From NCBI GenBank assembly GCA_907165065.1, contig OU015532.1, positions 39,722,339-39,786,338 of the forward strand: DNA of 64,000 bases. The letters run 5' to 3'. The DNA is from Caprimulgus europaeus. Its lineage: Eukaryota; Chordata; Aves; Caprimulgiformes; Caprimulgidae. The notes under the pieces were generated by a model. The model worked only from the letters and a program-made list of their open reading frames with translations. It had not been told where the DNA came from and did not search any database. Below, in pieces: positions 1 through 12,351 of the stretch. Numbering within the stretch: position 1 is the stretch's first letter; every line of letters starts with the position of its first letter. The position numbers and the translations under genes are program-made.

Positions 1-334
1 ACTTGTCACAATAGGTGGCTTAGCTCTGTTCACGCCCCAGGACGTTAACAGGGCACTCCTACTTTGCAGTTACCAGCTAAAGCTACTCCCTTCTTTTTCC
101 CAACTTAGTTTTGCTAAAGTTGTTCATCTGAAGTCTCAAGGACAAGTAAGTATCCTGGAGACTTCTGCTAATTCACCCTGACTGTGCATTTGCTTGTTAT
201 ACTTATGTCAAGGGCCTAAGCTGGCTACTGCAGCCTAAGCCATTTCAATACCCTCGCTGCTTCTGCCAAGCCTCTGATTGTACAACATCTTTAGTGACCT
301 GTGACCCCTGTCCCATAGCCATTCTGCAACATCC

Positions 335-2984
335 CATGACTGGAGTGTTGGAATGGAAGGATAGAGGTTCTTCAGCAAGGACAGGCAGGGGAGATGAGGA
401 GGGAGTGTCACCCTCTATGTCAACAACCAGCTGGAGTGTACGGAGCTCCACCTGGGGATGGATGAGGAGCTGACTGAGAGCTTATGGGTCAGGATTAAAG
501 GGTCTGCTACAGGCCACCAGACCAGAGAGACCGAGCAGATGAGGCCCTCTCTAGGCAGATAGGAGCAGCCTCACGTTCACAAGCCCTGGTCCTCATGGGG
601 GACTTCAACCACCCTGATATCTGTTGGAGGGACAACACAGCAGGGCACAAACAACCCAGGAGGTTCCTGGAATGAGTGGAGGACAACTTCCTCCTCCAAG
701 TGGTCAAGGAACTGACAAGGAGAGCTGCTATGCTGAACCTTGTTCTCACCAACAAGGAGGGGCTGGTGGGGAACGTGAAGCTCATGAGCAGCCTTGACTG
801 CAGTGACCATGAAATGGTGGAATTCAAGATCCTTGGGGCAGTGAGAAGGACACACAGGGAGCTCACCACCCTGGATTTCAGGAGAGCAGACTCTGACCTC
901 TTCAGGGACCTGCTTGGTCAGGTACTGTGGGATAAATTCCTGGAAGGAAAGAGGGGCTCAGGACAGCTGGCCAATACTCAGGGATCTCTTCCTCCAAGCT
1001 CAGGAGCAATGCATCCCAACAAAGAGGAAGGCAGGTAAAAACAGCAGGAGGCCTGCATGGATGGACTAGAAGCTGCTGAACAAGCTCAAAAAGGAAGCCT
1101 ACAGAGAGCAGAAGGAAGGACAGGTAGCCTGGGAGGAATACAGAGAAATTGCCTGAGTGGCCAGGGATCAGGTTAGGAAAGCTAAAGCTAAGAATTAAAT
1201 CTGGCCAGAGATGTCAAGGGCAACAAAAAGCTTCTATAAGTATGTTGGGGAGAAAAGGAAAATTAGGAAAAATGTGGGCCCTCTACAACTTTTTTGCCTC
1301 AGTCTTCACCAGCAATGGCTTGTGCCACACTGCCCAGGTCACAGATAGCAAAGAAAGGGTCTGGGAGAACAAAAAACCACCCACTGTAGGAGAAGATCAG
1401 GTTTGGGACCACCTAAGGAACCTAAAGGTGCATAAGTCCATGGGACTTGATGGGATGCATCCACAGGTCCTGAGGGAACTGGCAGAAGAAGTTGCAAAAC
1501 CATGATCCATCATATTTGAGAAGTCCTGGCAGTCTGGTGAAGTTCCCACAGACTGGAAAAGGGAAAACATAGCCCCCATTTTTAAAAAGGGAAATAAGGA
1601 AGACCTGGGGAGCTACAGGCCAGTCAGTCTCACCTCGGTATCAGGCAAGATCATGGAGCAAATCCTAGAGACTATGCTAAAGCACATGGAAAATGAGGAG
1701 GTGATTGGTGACAACCAGCACGGCTTCACTAAGGGCAAATTGTGCCTGACCAATCTGGTGGCCTTTTATGACATGGTTACAGCGATGATGGACAAGGCTA
1801 AAGCAACTGATGTCATCTACCTGGACTTGTGCAAGGCGTTCGACACTGTCCTGCACAACATCCTTGTCTCCACGTTGGAAACATGTGGGTTTGATGGATG
1901 GACCACTTGGTGGATAAGGAACTGGCTGGATGGTCACACTCAGAGTTGCAGCTAACAGCTCAATGTCCAAGTGGAGACCAGTGACGAGTGGTGTCCCTCG
2001 GGTTGGTATTGGGGCCGGTGCTATTCAACATCTTTGTCAGTGACATGGACAGTGGGATTGAGTGCACCCTCAGCCAGTTTGCCTATGACACCAAGCTGAG
2101 TGGTGCAGTTGACACGCTGGAGGGACAGGATGCCATCCAGAGGGACCTTGACAGGCTTGAGAGGTGGGGCCTGTGCCAACCTCATGAAGTCCAACAAGGC
2201 CAAATGCAAGGTCCTGCACCTCGGTTGGGGCAACCCCAAGCAGAGATACAGGCTGGGTGATGAGTGGCTTGAGGCCAGCTCTGAAGAGAAGGACTTTGGG
2301 GTGGTGGTGGATGAGAAGCTGAACACGAGCCGGCAATGTGCGCTTGCAGCCCAGAGGCCAATAACCGTGTCCTGGGCTGCATCAAGAGCAGCGTGGCCAG
2401 CAGGTCGAGGGAGGTGACCTGCCTCAGGTCCTCTACTCCTCTCCTCTACTCTTGTGAGGTCCCACCTGGAGTGCTGTGTCCAGTTCTGGAGCCCCCAACA
2501 CAAGACAGACATGGACCAGTTAGAACAAGTCCAGAGGAGGCCACGAGGATGATCCCAGGACCGGAGCACCTCTGCTGTGAGGACAGGCTGAGAGAGTTGG
2601 AGCTGTTCAGCCTGGAAAAAGAGAAGGCTTTGGGGTGACCTTATATCTGCCTTCCAGTTCTGAAAGGGACCTGGTAGAAAGCTGGGAAGGGACTTTTTAC
2701 AAGGGCAGGTAGTGATAGAACAAGGGGAAATGGCTTTAAGCTGGAAGAGAGGAGGTTTAGATTAGATATTAGGAAGAAATTCTTCACTGTGAGAGTGGTC
2801 AGACACTGGAACAGGTTGCCCAGAGAAGCTGTGGATGCCCCCTCCCTGGAAGTGTTCAAGGCCAGGCTGGATGAGGCTTTGAGCAACCTGGTCTAGTGGA
2901 GGGTGTCCCTGCTCATGGCAGTGGGGCTGGAACTGGATGATCTTTAAGGTCCCTTCCAGCCCAAACCATTCTATGATTCTATGA
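335..2984 (+). mobile_element. CR1 LINE, long but decayed copy (ORF2 + 3' end)
   Basis: This is a chicken-repeat-1 non-LTR retrotransposon copy in sense orientation to the window. The translated pieces follow ORF2 order. An endonuclease part is near 590-910 (an [11 protein letters not shown]-like stretch, then SSLDCSDHEMVEF). Reverse transcriptase follows near 1610-2120, with [16 protein letters not shown] and [11 protein letters not shown]. The 3' end, 2968-2983, is two ATTCTATG octamers, the hallmark of CR1. The copy is dead: stops and frame changes interrupt every part, for example a TGA after GRFLE near 674 and a stop near 1503. The expected FADD catalytic box reads FAYD near 2079. The 5' edge is uncertain and homology may extend to about 240. 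It lies in what I infer to be ZFYVE1 intron, antisense to that gene. Confidence 0.9.
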
Positions 2985-5900
2985 AAATTATGTCCCTGAA
3001 CTGAACACCTTTTTCAGACCAAAGTTATCCTGTTCCTTCCCACAGCTCTGGCAAAGGAACTCAGAGACAATATTTTCATGGGTTTGTACAGAGCTTAACA
3101 GAATAAGTCTCAACAGGACATACAGGTCCCTGCAATGAAAGGGGAAAGCTGCCCATGTCTGAAGCCCACATCTATCTATTACAGTACTCTTCCCTGAAAG
3201 AGACAAAGAGGTAAGAGTTACATCCTGCTTAACAATCCTACCCAAAGAGAGAGACACTATTTTAAAGGTTTTAAGACAGTGGTGAAATAAATATAAGGGG
3301 AGGTAATTCAATTTGATTGGACTCCTCCCTAACCCAAGGAGCAATAGTGACTGTAATACTGCTTTTACCAGACAAGTTACCCTTGTAGATGACAGCTGAG
3401 TTATATGAAACTGCTGAAAGCACAAGACAAGACAGCCCATTAACTTGTTTGCTAGCTGAAAAACTACTTTTACAAGAACTCAAAACTAATAAAGACTTCA
3501 AGGTAAATGCAACTGCTGCAGAAATATCACTACTTTAAAAACCCCATCTAACTCTGTAAGAGAACAGTAAACAATGAAGCAGAAATAATTATTCTGCATC
3601 CTATGTACCTTTCAAGTTCTCCATGGAAGTTAATTTAGCTACACAGCTCCCAATTTCCACCCCAATGTCACAGCTGTAGCAGCAGAGCCCACATCCAGGT
3701 GAACAGACTTGCCCAGAAGACAGCAAGTTAGTGAGGGAATTCATGCTGCAATTAGTAGTCTTTCCCAGTACCAAGGGTCAATGGATTACTTGTGGGGACA
3801 CTACTTTAGACCATTATCCTTGCTAGAAGGGGCATTTACAAACTTGCTTGTATTGCAATTCCCCTCTTCCTAGAAAATAATTACTCTGGTTATTTTATTA
3901 GTTGTAGGATGTTTTGACAGGCAGGACAGAGGACTGTGAAACTTCTGCCTTTATAAAATCCTATAGCAAGGCATTAATACCACCTGCAAAAAAAGGTAAA
4001 AGGTGTACTGCAGCAACATCTGCCTTCCAGTGACCCCTGCAGAAGTGAGAAAGTGGAGGAGACAGAGAGGACAGAAGGGCTTGAGGACAGCAAGCTGCCA
4101 GTTCCCTTTTCTTTCTTGAATGCACCCCAAAGCACTCACATCCTGCTCCTGCTGACAGCACCCAGGAGCCCAAAAGGATTCACTGGATAAGTGAAAAGAG
4201 GGGTACAGCAGAGGAAGTACTGGAACACCCCCTCCCCCCACCAATCCTATTTAGTTCAGGAACTGCATTACATTCAGCAACTCCTCAAATCAAACAGTGG
4301 GTAATTCCAGAGTGGCTTGCTACCAGCTTCTCTCACCTGTGACATGCTTTCCTCTACTCATTCCAGGACATGGACAAAAGAGACAGGAAACAAGCAAGAG
4401 ATTTGACTTTAACTATGGCCCAGGAGAGATGTGTCATGAAGAAGGTGCAGGTGCAGGGAAAAGCAGTATTTTAAGTGGCTATGTTCACATAGCTAGGAGT
4501 CAGCCTGAGACTGTTAAAGGAGGTGTGCATTTGTTGAATGGATGGCTCCTCTCCCATGTTCTAAAAATACTCTTGAAAATACCAGTATATGTCCAGTAAA
4601 AGAAAGAACACTCCTAACCAGCAATTGCTAAATAGTTTTTCTGATGCTTTATTCCAAGGACAGAAAAACAGTGTACTTTGGTGTAAGAGAGGGAACTGCA
4701 AAACTGATAACAGAGTAGGATGGGAGGAATACTGAAAAATACAAAAGTAATAAGAGAAAAATTCCTAGAGTGTAGGGCAGCAAACTCCCAAAAATACTTT
4801 GGCAAGAAAACACCTCTGAAGCACAGAGGAGGAAAACTCATCAATGGTACAGCAACAGTGATGAGGGACAGAAATTACATATCCTGATCCGACAGATGAC
4901 ACTGACCTGAAGAAACTGGGAACCTTCTACACTTCTTCCTCCTTTACATCTATGGCAAATATACCAGCTGTTACTCTTCAGTTTACAGGATAAGGATTAA
5001 AATTCCTAGAAACTTACAGCTGACTGTGCTGCCCTAAAGCACAAAACAAAAACATTCCCCCAAGAGCAAATCAAGTAAGAGTGTCATAGGAACTAGTACT
5101 ATTTGCTATACAAATGCTTTTCTACTATAGTAGCAAGCAATTAGACTTAAAGAGATTGTGATCTTCTCTTAGGAGAGAAGCCATAGTTAGCTTGCACTGA
5201 CTAACAAATTTGACTAGAAAAAGCATTCCTAGTGATTCTCCGTTCTCTCTTCTCTAGACTTTGGCCAGGCTCAAATCAGTAAGTAATAAGGAAAAAAATC
5301 ACAGTATGTTCATCAGCTTTACAGTGGGAGTGAGAAAAGCAAAGCAACTAGCACCCAAAATCCAAAAAGTTACTATCACTGTAACTTTTGAACAAGAGGG
5401 GACAGAGCAGGATACATGGACTGTTACACTGTTAGAGGCTGGTTATTTAATGATTGCATTAAATGGTCTGTATTTAAATACGGGCTATGGGTCATTCTGC
5501 ATCAGCTAAACTGACTGCAAAGCATTATATAGATCCTGCTCAGTATTTGCTGAGGGAAAGAGCTTAATCCTTTAGGTGTCTAACTCTGCTACCAGGGCTA
5601 AAACAAACTCAAGGAATGGGGCTGGATTTAGGAAACTGAGACAAAAGCAAAAGGACTCTGCTAACTGAAGAAAGGGAGCCCATAGTGGGTACCTTGGGGA
5701 GACTTAGTAATAAATGTATGCTCCTTTCTCCCACATAAATTATACTGCTGGGGATATTATTTTTGTGACTAGCTAGAGAAAAAACTTTCTTTTCTTCCCA
5801 TCTCCTTGGTAAGGCAGGTTACAAAGTCAGTACCTTTTATTTTTCTTTGCAACCCAGAGATTGGGTAATTTCTTGTGACAGAGCTAGTTTCTGATCAAAT

Positions 5901-8900
5901 ATCAGTGAACTCTTTAAGGCAAACTAATAACAACCAAGCATGTCTCCTATCTTCTGAGGTCAACAAAAGACTTTCTCTGCTTCTATAAAGTGTATGTGCC
6001 GAGTCTTTAATTAGGGCTTTAGATAAAATGTTATCACAGAAGACACTAGTGAGACTACAACCAAGTTCTGACCTGTGGTAAGAACTCTCAACATCTGTTC
6101 CCCAAGATAAAAAAATAGTTGTTATATGTTGTTAAGCATTTATTCTCCCCTGTGTCTGAAGTAGTAGTAAATAGAGTTCACTGAACAACTGATACATAAT
6201 TCTCTGCTTTATGCTAAAGAGATCTCTTGCAAAGGTGTTGTGTAAAGACAAAGCAAAAATTGATATTGTTCCAGAAACTGCATAAACATAAGTACAAGAG
6301 ACAAAGGCAGATACACACCAGTGGAAAAGTTCAAGAGACAGTATCAGGACTTGAAACAACTATCCTAACCTGAGTCATTTTTTTTTAATTGTTGTATTTT
6401 GCTTTGTTTTTCTTAATAGATCCATAAGTATAGGGGAGTTTTAAACAAGATCAATTAATTGATTCTTTAAGTCCATAAGGGAAGTGCCTCCTGTATGCAC
6501 AGGGCAGCATTAGTAACAGCACAATGATGCTTGTTTGAAAATTCAGCAAGTTAGAGATAAGAAAAGAAAGGTGACATCTTGACAGCAGATCAGGAGATTC
6601 AGTTGGGGGATTTACATACATAAAAAAGGCGGCATGCAGTTAACACAGCAAAGAGATGTGGAAGATGTAGTGACAGCAGTGACAAGACCAAAACAACTGA
6701 CTGAGGAAGTAATCCCCACAGTATCATTCTGAGCAAGGAAGAGAGACTATATCAGAGCCAATTAACAAACAGATGCTGCAGTTATCAAGAACAACTTGAC
6801 TGAAGTCTCAGCTTTAGATATGCAATAGATAAGGCCAGAAGTTTAATACTGTGTAAAGAGAAACTGCATAATACAGCCTAAGAAAAAGGACCTAGAATAA
6901 AGTCTACACTGCAGGTGATGCCAATCTGTAAAACATGGACAAGTCAATATAATCTTATGAGAGGCAACAAGTCCTGGAAGGAGGAAAGGAAAATCTGTGG
7001 TGTAGGTCAAGATGGCTGGGGACTAACTTGCAAGAGTCACCAAGCATCATGCTGCGTTGTATGCGAGACAGCTGGGATGGGACTCCCTAAGGCACAACCC
7101 TTCTCTCTGGTTCTTCCACAGATTTGCAGTGCAAACTTGGATTTACCCTTCAACATCATTTTCTTAACATGATAATCAATCTCTTGTTGAGGTGCTCAGA
7201 TACAGTACTGTTATGATGAACATTAGAGAGAAGTCTGTATTTTGCAGATATAAACTTAAGCTACCATTCAGTTCGCTGCAAACAACTGCTTCACAAGCAC
7301 TGGTTTGAAGTGGGACCTTTCCTGACTGAGTGGGTTTGAAAGAAGCACAAGAAGTCCTCAGCTTTCTGAGCTTATGGTTATGTCTGCAAAGTGCAAAAAG
7401 CTCCAAACTAGCTCTGAGCAGGCCAGCACACCTGTGCAACATGGCATAAAGACAATTATGCAGATCCCAGAATTATCACAGTTGTATCAGTGCAGTGCTG
7501 AGCCCAAACTGAGAATCTCCACCTCTCAGCTAAACTAATTTGCTCAGACACAGCTCCTTATGGATTAATCTAAATTGCTTCTGGGTCTGGAACTAGCTCA
7601 GTCATTGCTTACACACTATAAACATCCTTCAGTTTCAGAACTACCATCTCCAAGAAGCTAACAGGAACAATGAGATGAAACATAACCATGAGAGCTTAAC
7701 AATACCAACTTCCAAAGGAAACTAAAAAAGAAATGTCTTTGTCTTGTGTTCCCATCTTATTGAACTACTTTAAAGTTAGAGGTTTGTAAACATATATACA
7801 TCAGCGAGTATCTCGATCCATCACGTTTACTCAGCAGCATAACTAGTTCTGCTTCATTTCGTAGGACTAGTATTTAACATTGCTATGGCAGAATCTACCA
7901 CTGATTAGCAAATCAGCAGTTTCCTTTCTTATTTCCTAACTAATGCAACAATCTTCAAGTTCCAAAGGTCAGAAAACAGATGGTTAAAGATAGCTGGACT
8001 TCATAATTCTGATAAATCCTTCTCCTGTCTGCTCAAGCTTAAAAAGCCACACACCCTCAAACCCTGACTCTCCACATTTCAAATTATTACCATTTTGGCT
8101 TTTTTGGACAAAAAGTTGGTTTAAATAAAGAAGACTAAGGATTTATCTCTGCATAATCAGCAATAATCTTGCTAATGACAAGCACAAAAGAAAAGACTGA
8201 GGATCACTTTCCTATAGCTCAACTGGCAGTTCAAGATAATCAAGGGCAAACAATGCTACAGAAGATGTCTTCAGAGCTAGCTTGTCATCTGACAGCTCTC
8301 TCTAAATAAAGGTCCTCGTGCTCACTGGCAGAAATATCATTATAACAGCAAGCACCCTTTAAGTTCCAGCTGCCAGAAAATATTTTAATTGAAAACTCTC
8401 AAACCACTTTGAGTCTGGCTGTGAGATATCATGTAGGTATTCAGCTATGACAAAGAGGAGACCACTCCAGATGGAAGAGCTCCGATTCAACATCTTGATG
8501 GTGAAGCAAGATCATTTTTGAAGAGCTTTTTCAACCCTGTTCTGATCAGATTGCCATGATCTGATAAAGGACCATTGCTGTCCCAGAAAGGAAGCTGGCT
8601 TTATTGCCCATGACATTTAAATAGCACTGCACTTGCTTGCAAGAGGCAGCCAAAAGTCTGCTTCAATAAGGCTTACAGATTCATGAGTATAAAGATAACT
8701 TAAACTGGTACAGCCACAGCTTGTGAGCAGCTTTCCAGGACAGCCCTGGGTTCTAAGGTATTTCAGAGCTTGCTCTAATGGCTAGATGAAGATTATTGAG
8801 AAGTTTTTAATCTTAAAGTAGTAGTTGCATCTGCCATGCATTACAAGGAAACATGTGTGTGCTTAGGAGAGGCATACAACTCAGGACTGCCACTACACTT

Positions 8901-9052
8901 GAAACTCAATCACTCAGTTTACAGTCACTAGCGTCCTGCATAGCGCATTTTCTATGTTAGTGCATCGTAAAGACTGTCATCCTTTCCTCCCTTTCCCCTC
9001 CAAAAGCCATGAGAATTTGTCAATCAGTACACCTGAACTGACCAAAACATGA

Positions 9053-9148
9053 CCCAAGTATCTTGCATCTATTCTATATTATAGTATAATTATAGTGTTC
9101 ATATATATATACTCTTCTATAATGTAGAAGAGATACAAGATACTTGAG
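9053..9148 (-). repeat. 32-nt-arm inverted repeat (hairpin) in ZFYVE1 intron
   Basis: The arms are 9053-9084 and 9117-9148, separated by a 32-nt AT-rich loop. The arms are reverse complements at 28 of 32 positions. Three of the four differences are C-A on the plus strand, which become G-U wobble pairs in minus-strand RNA. Minus is the direction in which ZFYVE1 is transcribed. The shape fits either a pre-miRNA-like hairpin or a short palindromic transposon remnant. Confidence 0.75.
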
Positions 9149-9398
9149 CCACATTTTCTTGCAGTGCATGGCAGACACACTGACTGATATTAGGACTGAT
9201 ACAAATAACTACCAACAATCAGAATATCATCACAATTCTTTCTGCTGGTAGCACGAATATGTTAAATTAGAATAACCACATATTGTGTCTTCAGCTGACT
9301 ACACACTTTCTTTCAGTGTTTCCTGAATGAGGTTTAACATGAGTGATGCAAACTGGAAGCCAGAAGATGAAGCTGAATTTTTAGTTGCATAACTAACG

Positions 9399-9470
9399 TG
9401 CTCTGTGACTTTCACACATTGCTGTTTTCACATCTGTAAAGTATTTTTATATTGTAAAGTGCTTATGCTC
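9399..9470 (+). repeat. MIR-like SINE fragment (weak)
   Basis: The order of short words here (CTGTGACTTT, then TTTTCACATCTGTAAA, then ATTGTAAAGTGCTTA) follows the 3' half of the ancient amniote MIR consensus as I remember it. The match is diverged and short, so this is a tentative call. Confidence 0.35.
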
Positions 9471-10252
9471 ACCAAACGCAAGGGCCAACAGAAGAGTTAA
9501 TTAACTGCATATATTGAATGCTAGACTCCCTAAAATAATGCCTCCTGAGAGGCTGTTCCTAATCAACTAGTATTTCTATGAGTACCACCAGCAGGCCTGC
9601 TCCAAACTGATGGCCAGTTTGACCCTCTTTCAGCAAAAGGCTAATGTGGAATAACATTTGTGACAAGTAATAGAGCTTAACCATGGTGTCTGCAGGTCTT
9701 GGTAGGCACACTTTGGACACATATTTCTACTTTATCCTATTATTAAAAATCAGATGGATATACTGATGCTAAAGGAGGGTAGCAGGGGGCTGTAGTCTTG
9801 CATTAGCACTGCTTGGTACAGTGCCTACCCCTAGTCATATGGTAGGAGACTGGCTGCCAGCACTCCCATTTGCAGGATATCTACTGCAATCCTCTAGTTC
9901 AATTTTGTTCAGGAATGATCAGCATCCTGCACAGAGAGCTCTTATCTTAGTTGCGTGTGTCTCAGTACAGAGTCAATTCTCTCACCAGCTTCGCTTACCG
10001 AGCCTCTTAGAGGAGGCTTTTGCCACACACAAGATTTTTATGAACTTGACTTTTGGAGGTACTCACGAGCAAGGCCACTCCAAGGCACTGTGTCTTTTTG
10101 GCCCAAGATACTCAGTGCCACTTAACTGTCTATCCTCATTCTGTTACCATTGCTGCCAGTTACACTTCAAGTATTAATCATGCATCACAGCAGTCTCTCA
10201 GACCAAGACAGAAACTATCTCACCTGTTCAAACAAACCACGGCAGTTCTTAC

Positions 10253-10750
10253 CTGAATCTCCTCAGTTTCATCCACCAAGAGGAAACTCACGACTTTCTC
10301 TGTCATCTTCCTTCTCTTGGTCTCCTCATCCATCCCCTCCTCCTCTTCCTGCTCTTGGGCTTTGCCAGCATGGTACACAGTGAGAGGGTGCTTCCTTCTG
10401 TTCCCCCCAGCATGTGTTCTCTTCTGACACTCCAGGCAGAGGTTGATTTTGCAGACCTGGCACCTCACTGCTGCTATCTGCCTCAAGCCCGTCATACTGG
10501 CGTGCAATATGTTCCCATTGGCACCTTTGCAGGAGTCACAATAAGGGACATGGCCGGGTCTTATACGGGTCCGTTCGTGGTTCCGTAACCTTTCTGGCTG
10601 ATGCAGCTCTTCTTCACAACGCTGGCACTGTAGGCTCCGGCACTCATCACACTCAAAGATTGCTTCATCTGTCCCACTGCAAACATAGCTTTCCTGGCAC
10701 AGCAGCGTTGTGTTCTGTCCTTTCTCTGCAGTTTGTGTGTGGGCACTCAT
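10253..10750 (-). CDS. ZFYVE1: ZFYVE1 (DFCP1) first coding exon
   Basis: This exon encodes the N-terminal 166 residues of zinc finger FYVE domain-containing protein 1 (DFCP1). DFCP1 is an ER/omegasome and lipid-droplet protein that binds PI3P through C-terminal FYVE domains and also has an NTPase-like domain. Only the N-terminus is in the window. The product starts MSAHTQTAEKGQN and shows the family's Cys/His-rich N-terminal finger cluster: CDECRSLQCQRCEEELH, HVPYCDSCKG, CQVCKINLCLECQKRTH. It then has MDEETKRRKMTEKVVSFLLV and ends at EEIQ. The exon ends in CAG and a strong gtaagaa donor (minus strand, 10252 and below). The phase is 0, which matches the EEIQ junction of the human protein as I recall it. 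The ATG is the first in frame and fits the human start. The rest of the gene (human protein about 777 residues) lies left of the window. Confidence 0.95.
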
Positions 10751-10821
10751 CTTCAGATTTCTTTAAAGCAATGTTTTTCCCTCCTGTTTCTGTTTTGAAC
10801 AATGATATGTGTAAGAGTCAA
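10751..10821 (-). other. ZFYVE1: ZFYVE1 5'UTR part of exon 2 (probable)
   Basis: Upstream of the ATG on the minus strand the nearest good acceptor is a pyrimidine-rich run ending TTTGCAG. It places the exon start at 10821 and gives a 71-nt untranslated leader. The closer AG dinucleotides lack a pyrimidine tract. The boundary is inferred. Confidence 0.5.
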
Positions 10822-11788
10822 CTGCAAATTTATCATTTTCTCAGGGGAAAGAAACACAACAGGAATTCTGTCCACACCTAATTTTAAATAACTAATAGAT
10901 GCTTCTGTAAGATTCATACACTGACCTGCCTCCCAGCAAGAGTCTTGTTAAGTGCGGGTGAAGGTTTCTTTCGCCAAAATCAGCTTAAACAATGTGGCTG
11001 GTTTCATGTATTGTTATACCCAAATGCTGGTATACATTCTTTCTCTGCTATGCAAACAAAACCCAGCCTGGGGTACTTCAGACAGGACAAGTATTTCCCT
11101 GAAGCAGAGAACGGAGGAAGACAGTTGGTGACATGAAGACAAAAAAGGCATTAGAAATGCACAAGTGCACATACATATTCACACACACAGAGGACTGTGT
11201 CAATACTAGAAAATTCTCTGCTTTCACTCCCCGGCTAAGCTCCTCCTTCAGAGTTCACAGTACTTATTTGCTGGGAATTTCCTGATGCGCTTCGCCAGAT
11301 AAACAAAAACCCACTCTCTTTGTGCGCTCCTTCTAGTAACGCTGGATACCGACGGCTGCCGCGGCCGGGCTGACAGACGGCGGATTGTCTCCCTCTCCCA
11401 CCCGAGCTGCCAAGGCAGAGCCCCGAACCCAGCGCCCGCGGAGTGCAGGCTGCGCACCGAGCTGCCTTTGTCTCGGCCCGCTGCCTCCGGCTGCGCGGGG
11501 CCCCGGCCCTGTCCGCCCACCCCGGCCCTGCTTCCCAGCCCGAACACCGTCGCTCCCGCTCCAGGCTGCCCCTCCGTGACCCCGGCAGGTTCCGCAGAGT
11601 CGCTGGGGAGGGAGCGACTGCCCGCGGCGGGGGCCGGGCCGCCAGCCGGGAGCACCGCTCCGCCGCGGCCGGCACTTGTGGCTCGGCCGCCCCGGGGCCG
11701 GGCGGGGGCGGCGGGCGGTCCCCGCGACCCGGGCGTAGTTACGTAACGCCGGTGCTAGCCGGCGCCTCACTCCCGCTCCCGCACCTAC
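10822..11788 (-). other. ZFYVE1: ZFYVE1 intron 1 (probable)
   Basis: The interval runs from a strong minus-strand donor in the CpG island (CCCAG then gtaggtg, GT at 11788-11787) to the acceptor at 10822. Its promoter-proximal half is CpG-rich. It contains the palindrome GTTACGTAAC at 11738-11747. The overlapping GC-rich open frames here look like composition artefacts. Confidence 0.5.
11738..11747. promoter_or_regulatory. GTTACGTAAC palindrome (NFIL3/PAR-bZIP type site)
   Basis: This is a perfect 10-bp palindrome matching the known RTTACGTAAY consensus bound by NFIL3 and PAR-bZIP factors. It lies about 40 bp inside the likely ZFYVE1 first intron within the CpG island. Binding is inferred from the motif only. 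Confidence 0.45.
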
Positions 11789-12259
11789 CTGGGACTGCGC
11801 CCAGCGCGGCGCCGCCTTATTCTAAGCGTCGGCCGCGGAGGAAGGGGGAAGCCCCCGGCTTCCTCCCGCCGAGCGGCGAAAGCGGGCGGGGAACAAAGGC
11901 GGCGCGGCACAGGGAGCCGCAAGGCGGACTATTGTTTACAAGCCGGCGGCCACCTTCCTTCCCCTTCCTCCAGCCGGCACCCGGTGACTAAGGAGTCGGG
12001 TCCCGGCCGCGGCTTCCTCCTCCCTCTCCCCCGCCCCCTCCGCGCCCGGGAGGGTGTCCCACTTCTCCTCCCCCAGGAGCTGGGGCGGCGACCCGACCAT
12101 GCAGGCGAGGCGCCCGGGAGCGCTGGGCAGGACCCGCCGCCCCGCGCCCGCTCCCCTCGTTGTCAGCCCGGATCAGCTGATCGTGGGGAACTTCGGGGTT
12201 ATTTTCTCACCGCGGAGACGGGAAGGCGGCGGGCGGGAGGCGGGGCGGCGCTGGTACGC

Positions 12260-12272
12260 CGGGAACTGTAGT
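12260..12272 (-). promoter_or_regulatory. ACTAYRNNNCCCR (ZNF143/M4-type) promoter motif, copy 1
   Basis: The minus strand reads ACTACAGTTCCCG, an exact fit to the vertebrate promoter motif ACTAYRNNNCCCR associated with ZNF143/STAF. It lies in the ZFYVE1 island, upstream of the probable exon 1. Confidence 0.6.
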
Positions 12273-12338
12273 TCGGGGACCCGCCGCTGCCTCACGCAGA
12301 GCGGTCAGCGGCCTGCAGGTCCCCGCCGTAGCGCCTGC

Positions 12339-12351
12339 TGGGAGGTGTAGT
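12339..12351 (-). promoter_or_regulatory. ACTAYRNNNCCCR (ZNF143/M4-type) promoter motif, copy 2
   Basis: The minus strand reads ACTACACCTCCCA, a second exact match to the same motif. It is in the same orientation and starts 79 bp from copy 1. Confidence 0.6.

Larger units (their letters stand above)
2985..10252 (-). other. ZFYVE1: ZFYVE1 intron, no further coding exon seen
   Basis: This 7.3 kb AT-rich stretch lies downstream (minus strand) of the first ZFYVE1 coding exon. I looked for the next ZFYVE1 exon, the start of its GTPase-like region, on the minus strand and found none, so the intron probably continues past the left window edge. It holds a MIR-like fragment near 9399-9470 and a long hairpin at 9053-9148, both listed separately. 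Otherwise I see only short chance open frames. Confidence 0.6.

Noticed and set aside
245-2886. Several 60-180 codon frames in the left CR1
   Set aside because: They are fragments or antisense shadows of the decayed CR1 ORF2, not host genes.
6132-7442. Short minus-strand frames that might be the next ZFYVE1 exon
   Set aside because: None matches the expected ZFYVE1 sequence after EEIQ, and none has flanking splice sites of the right phase.
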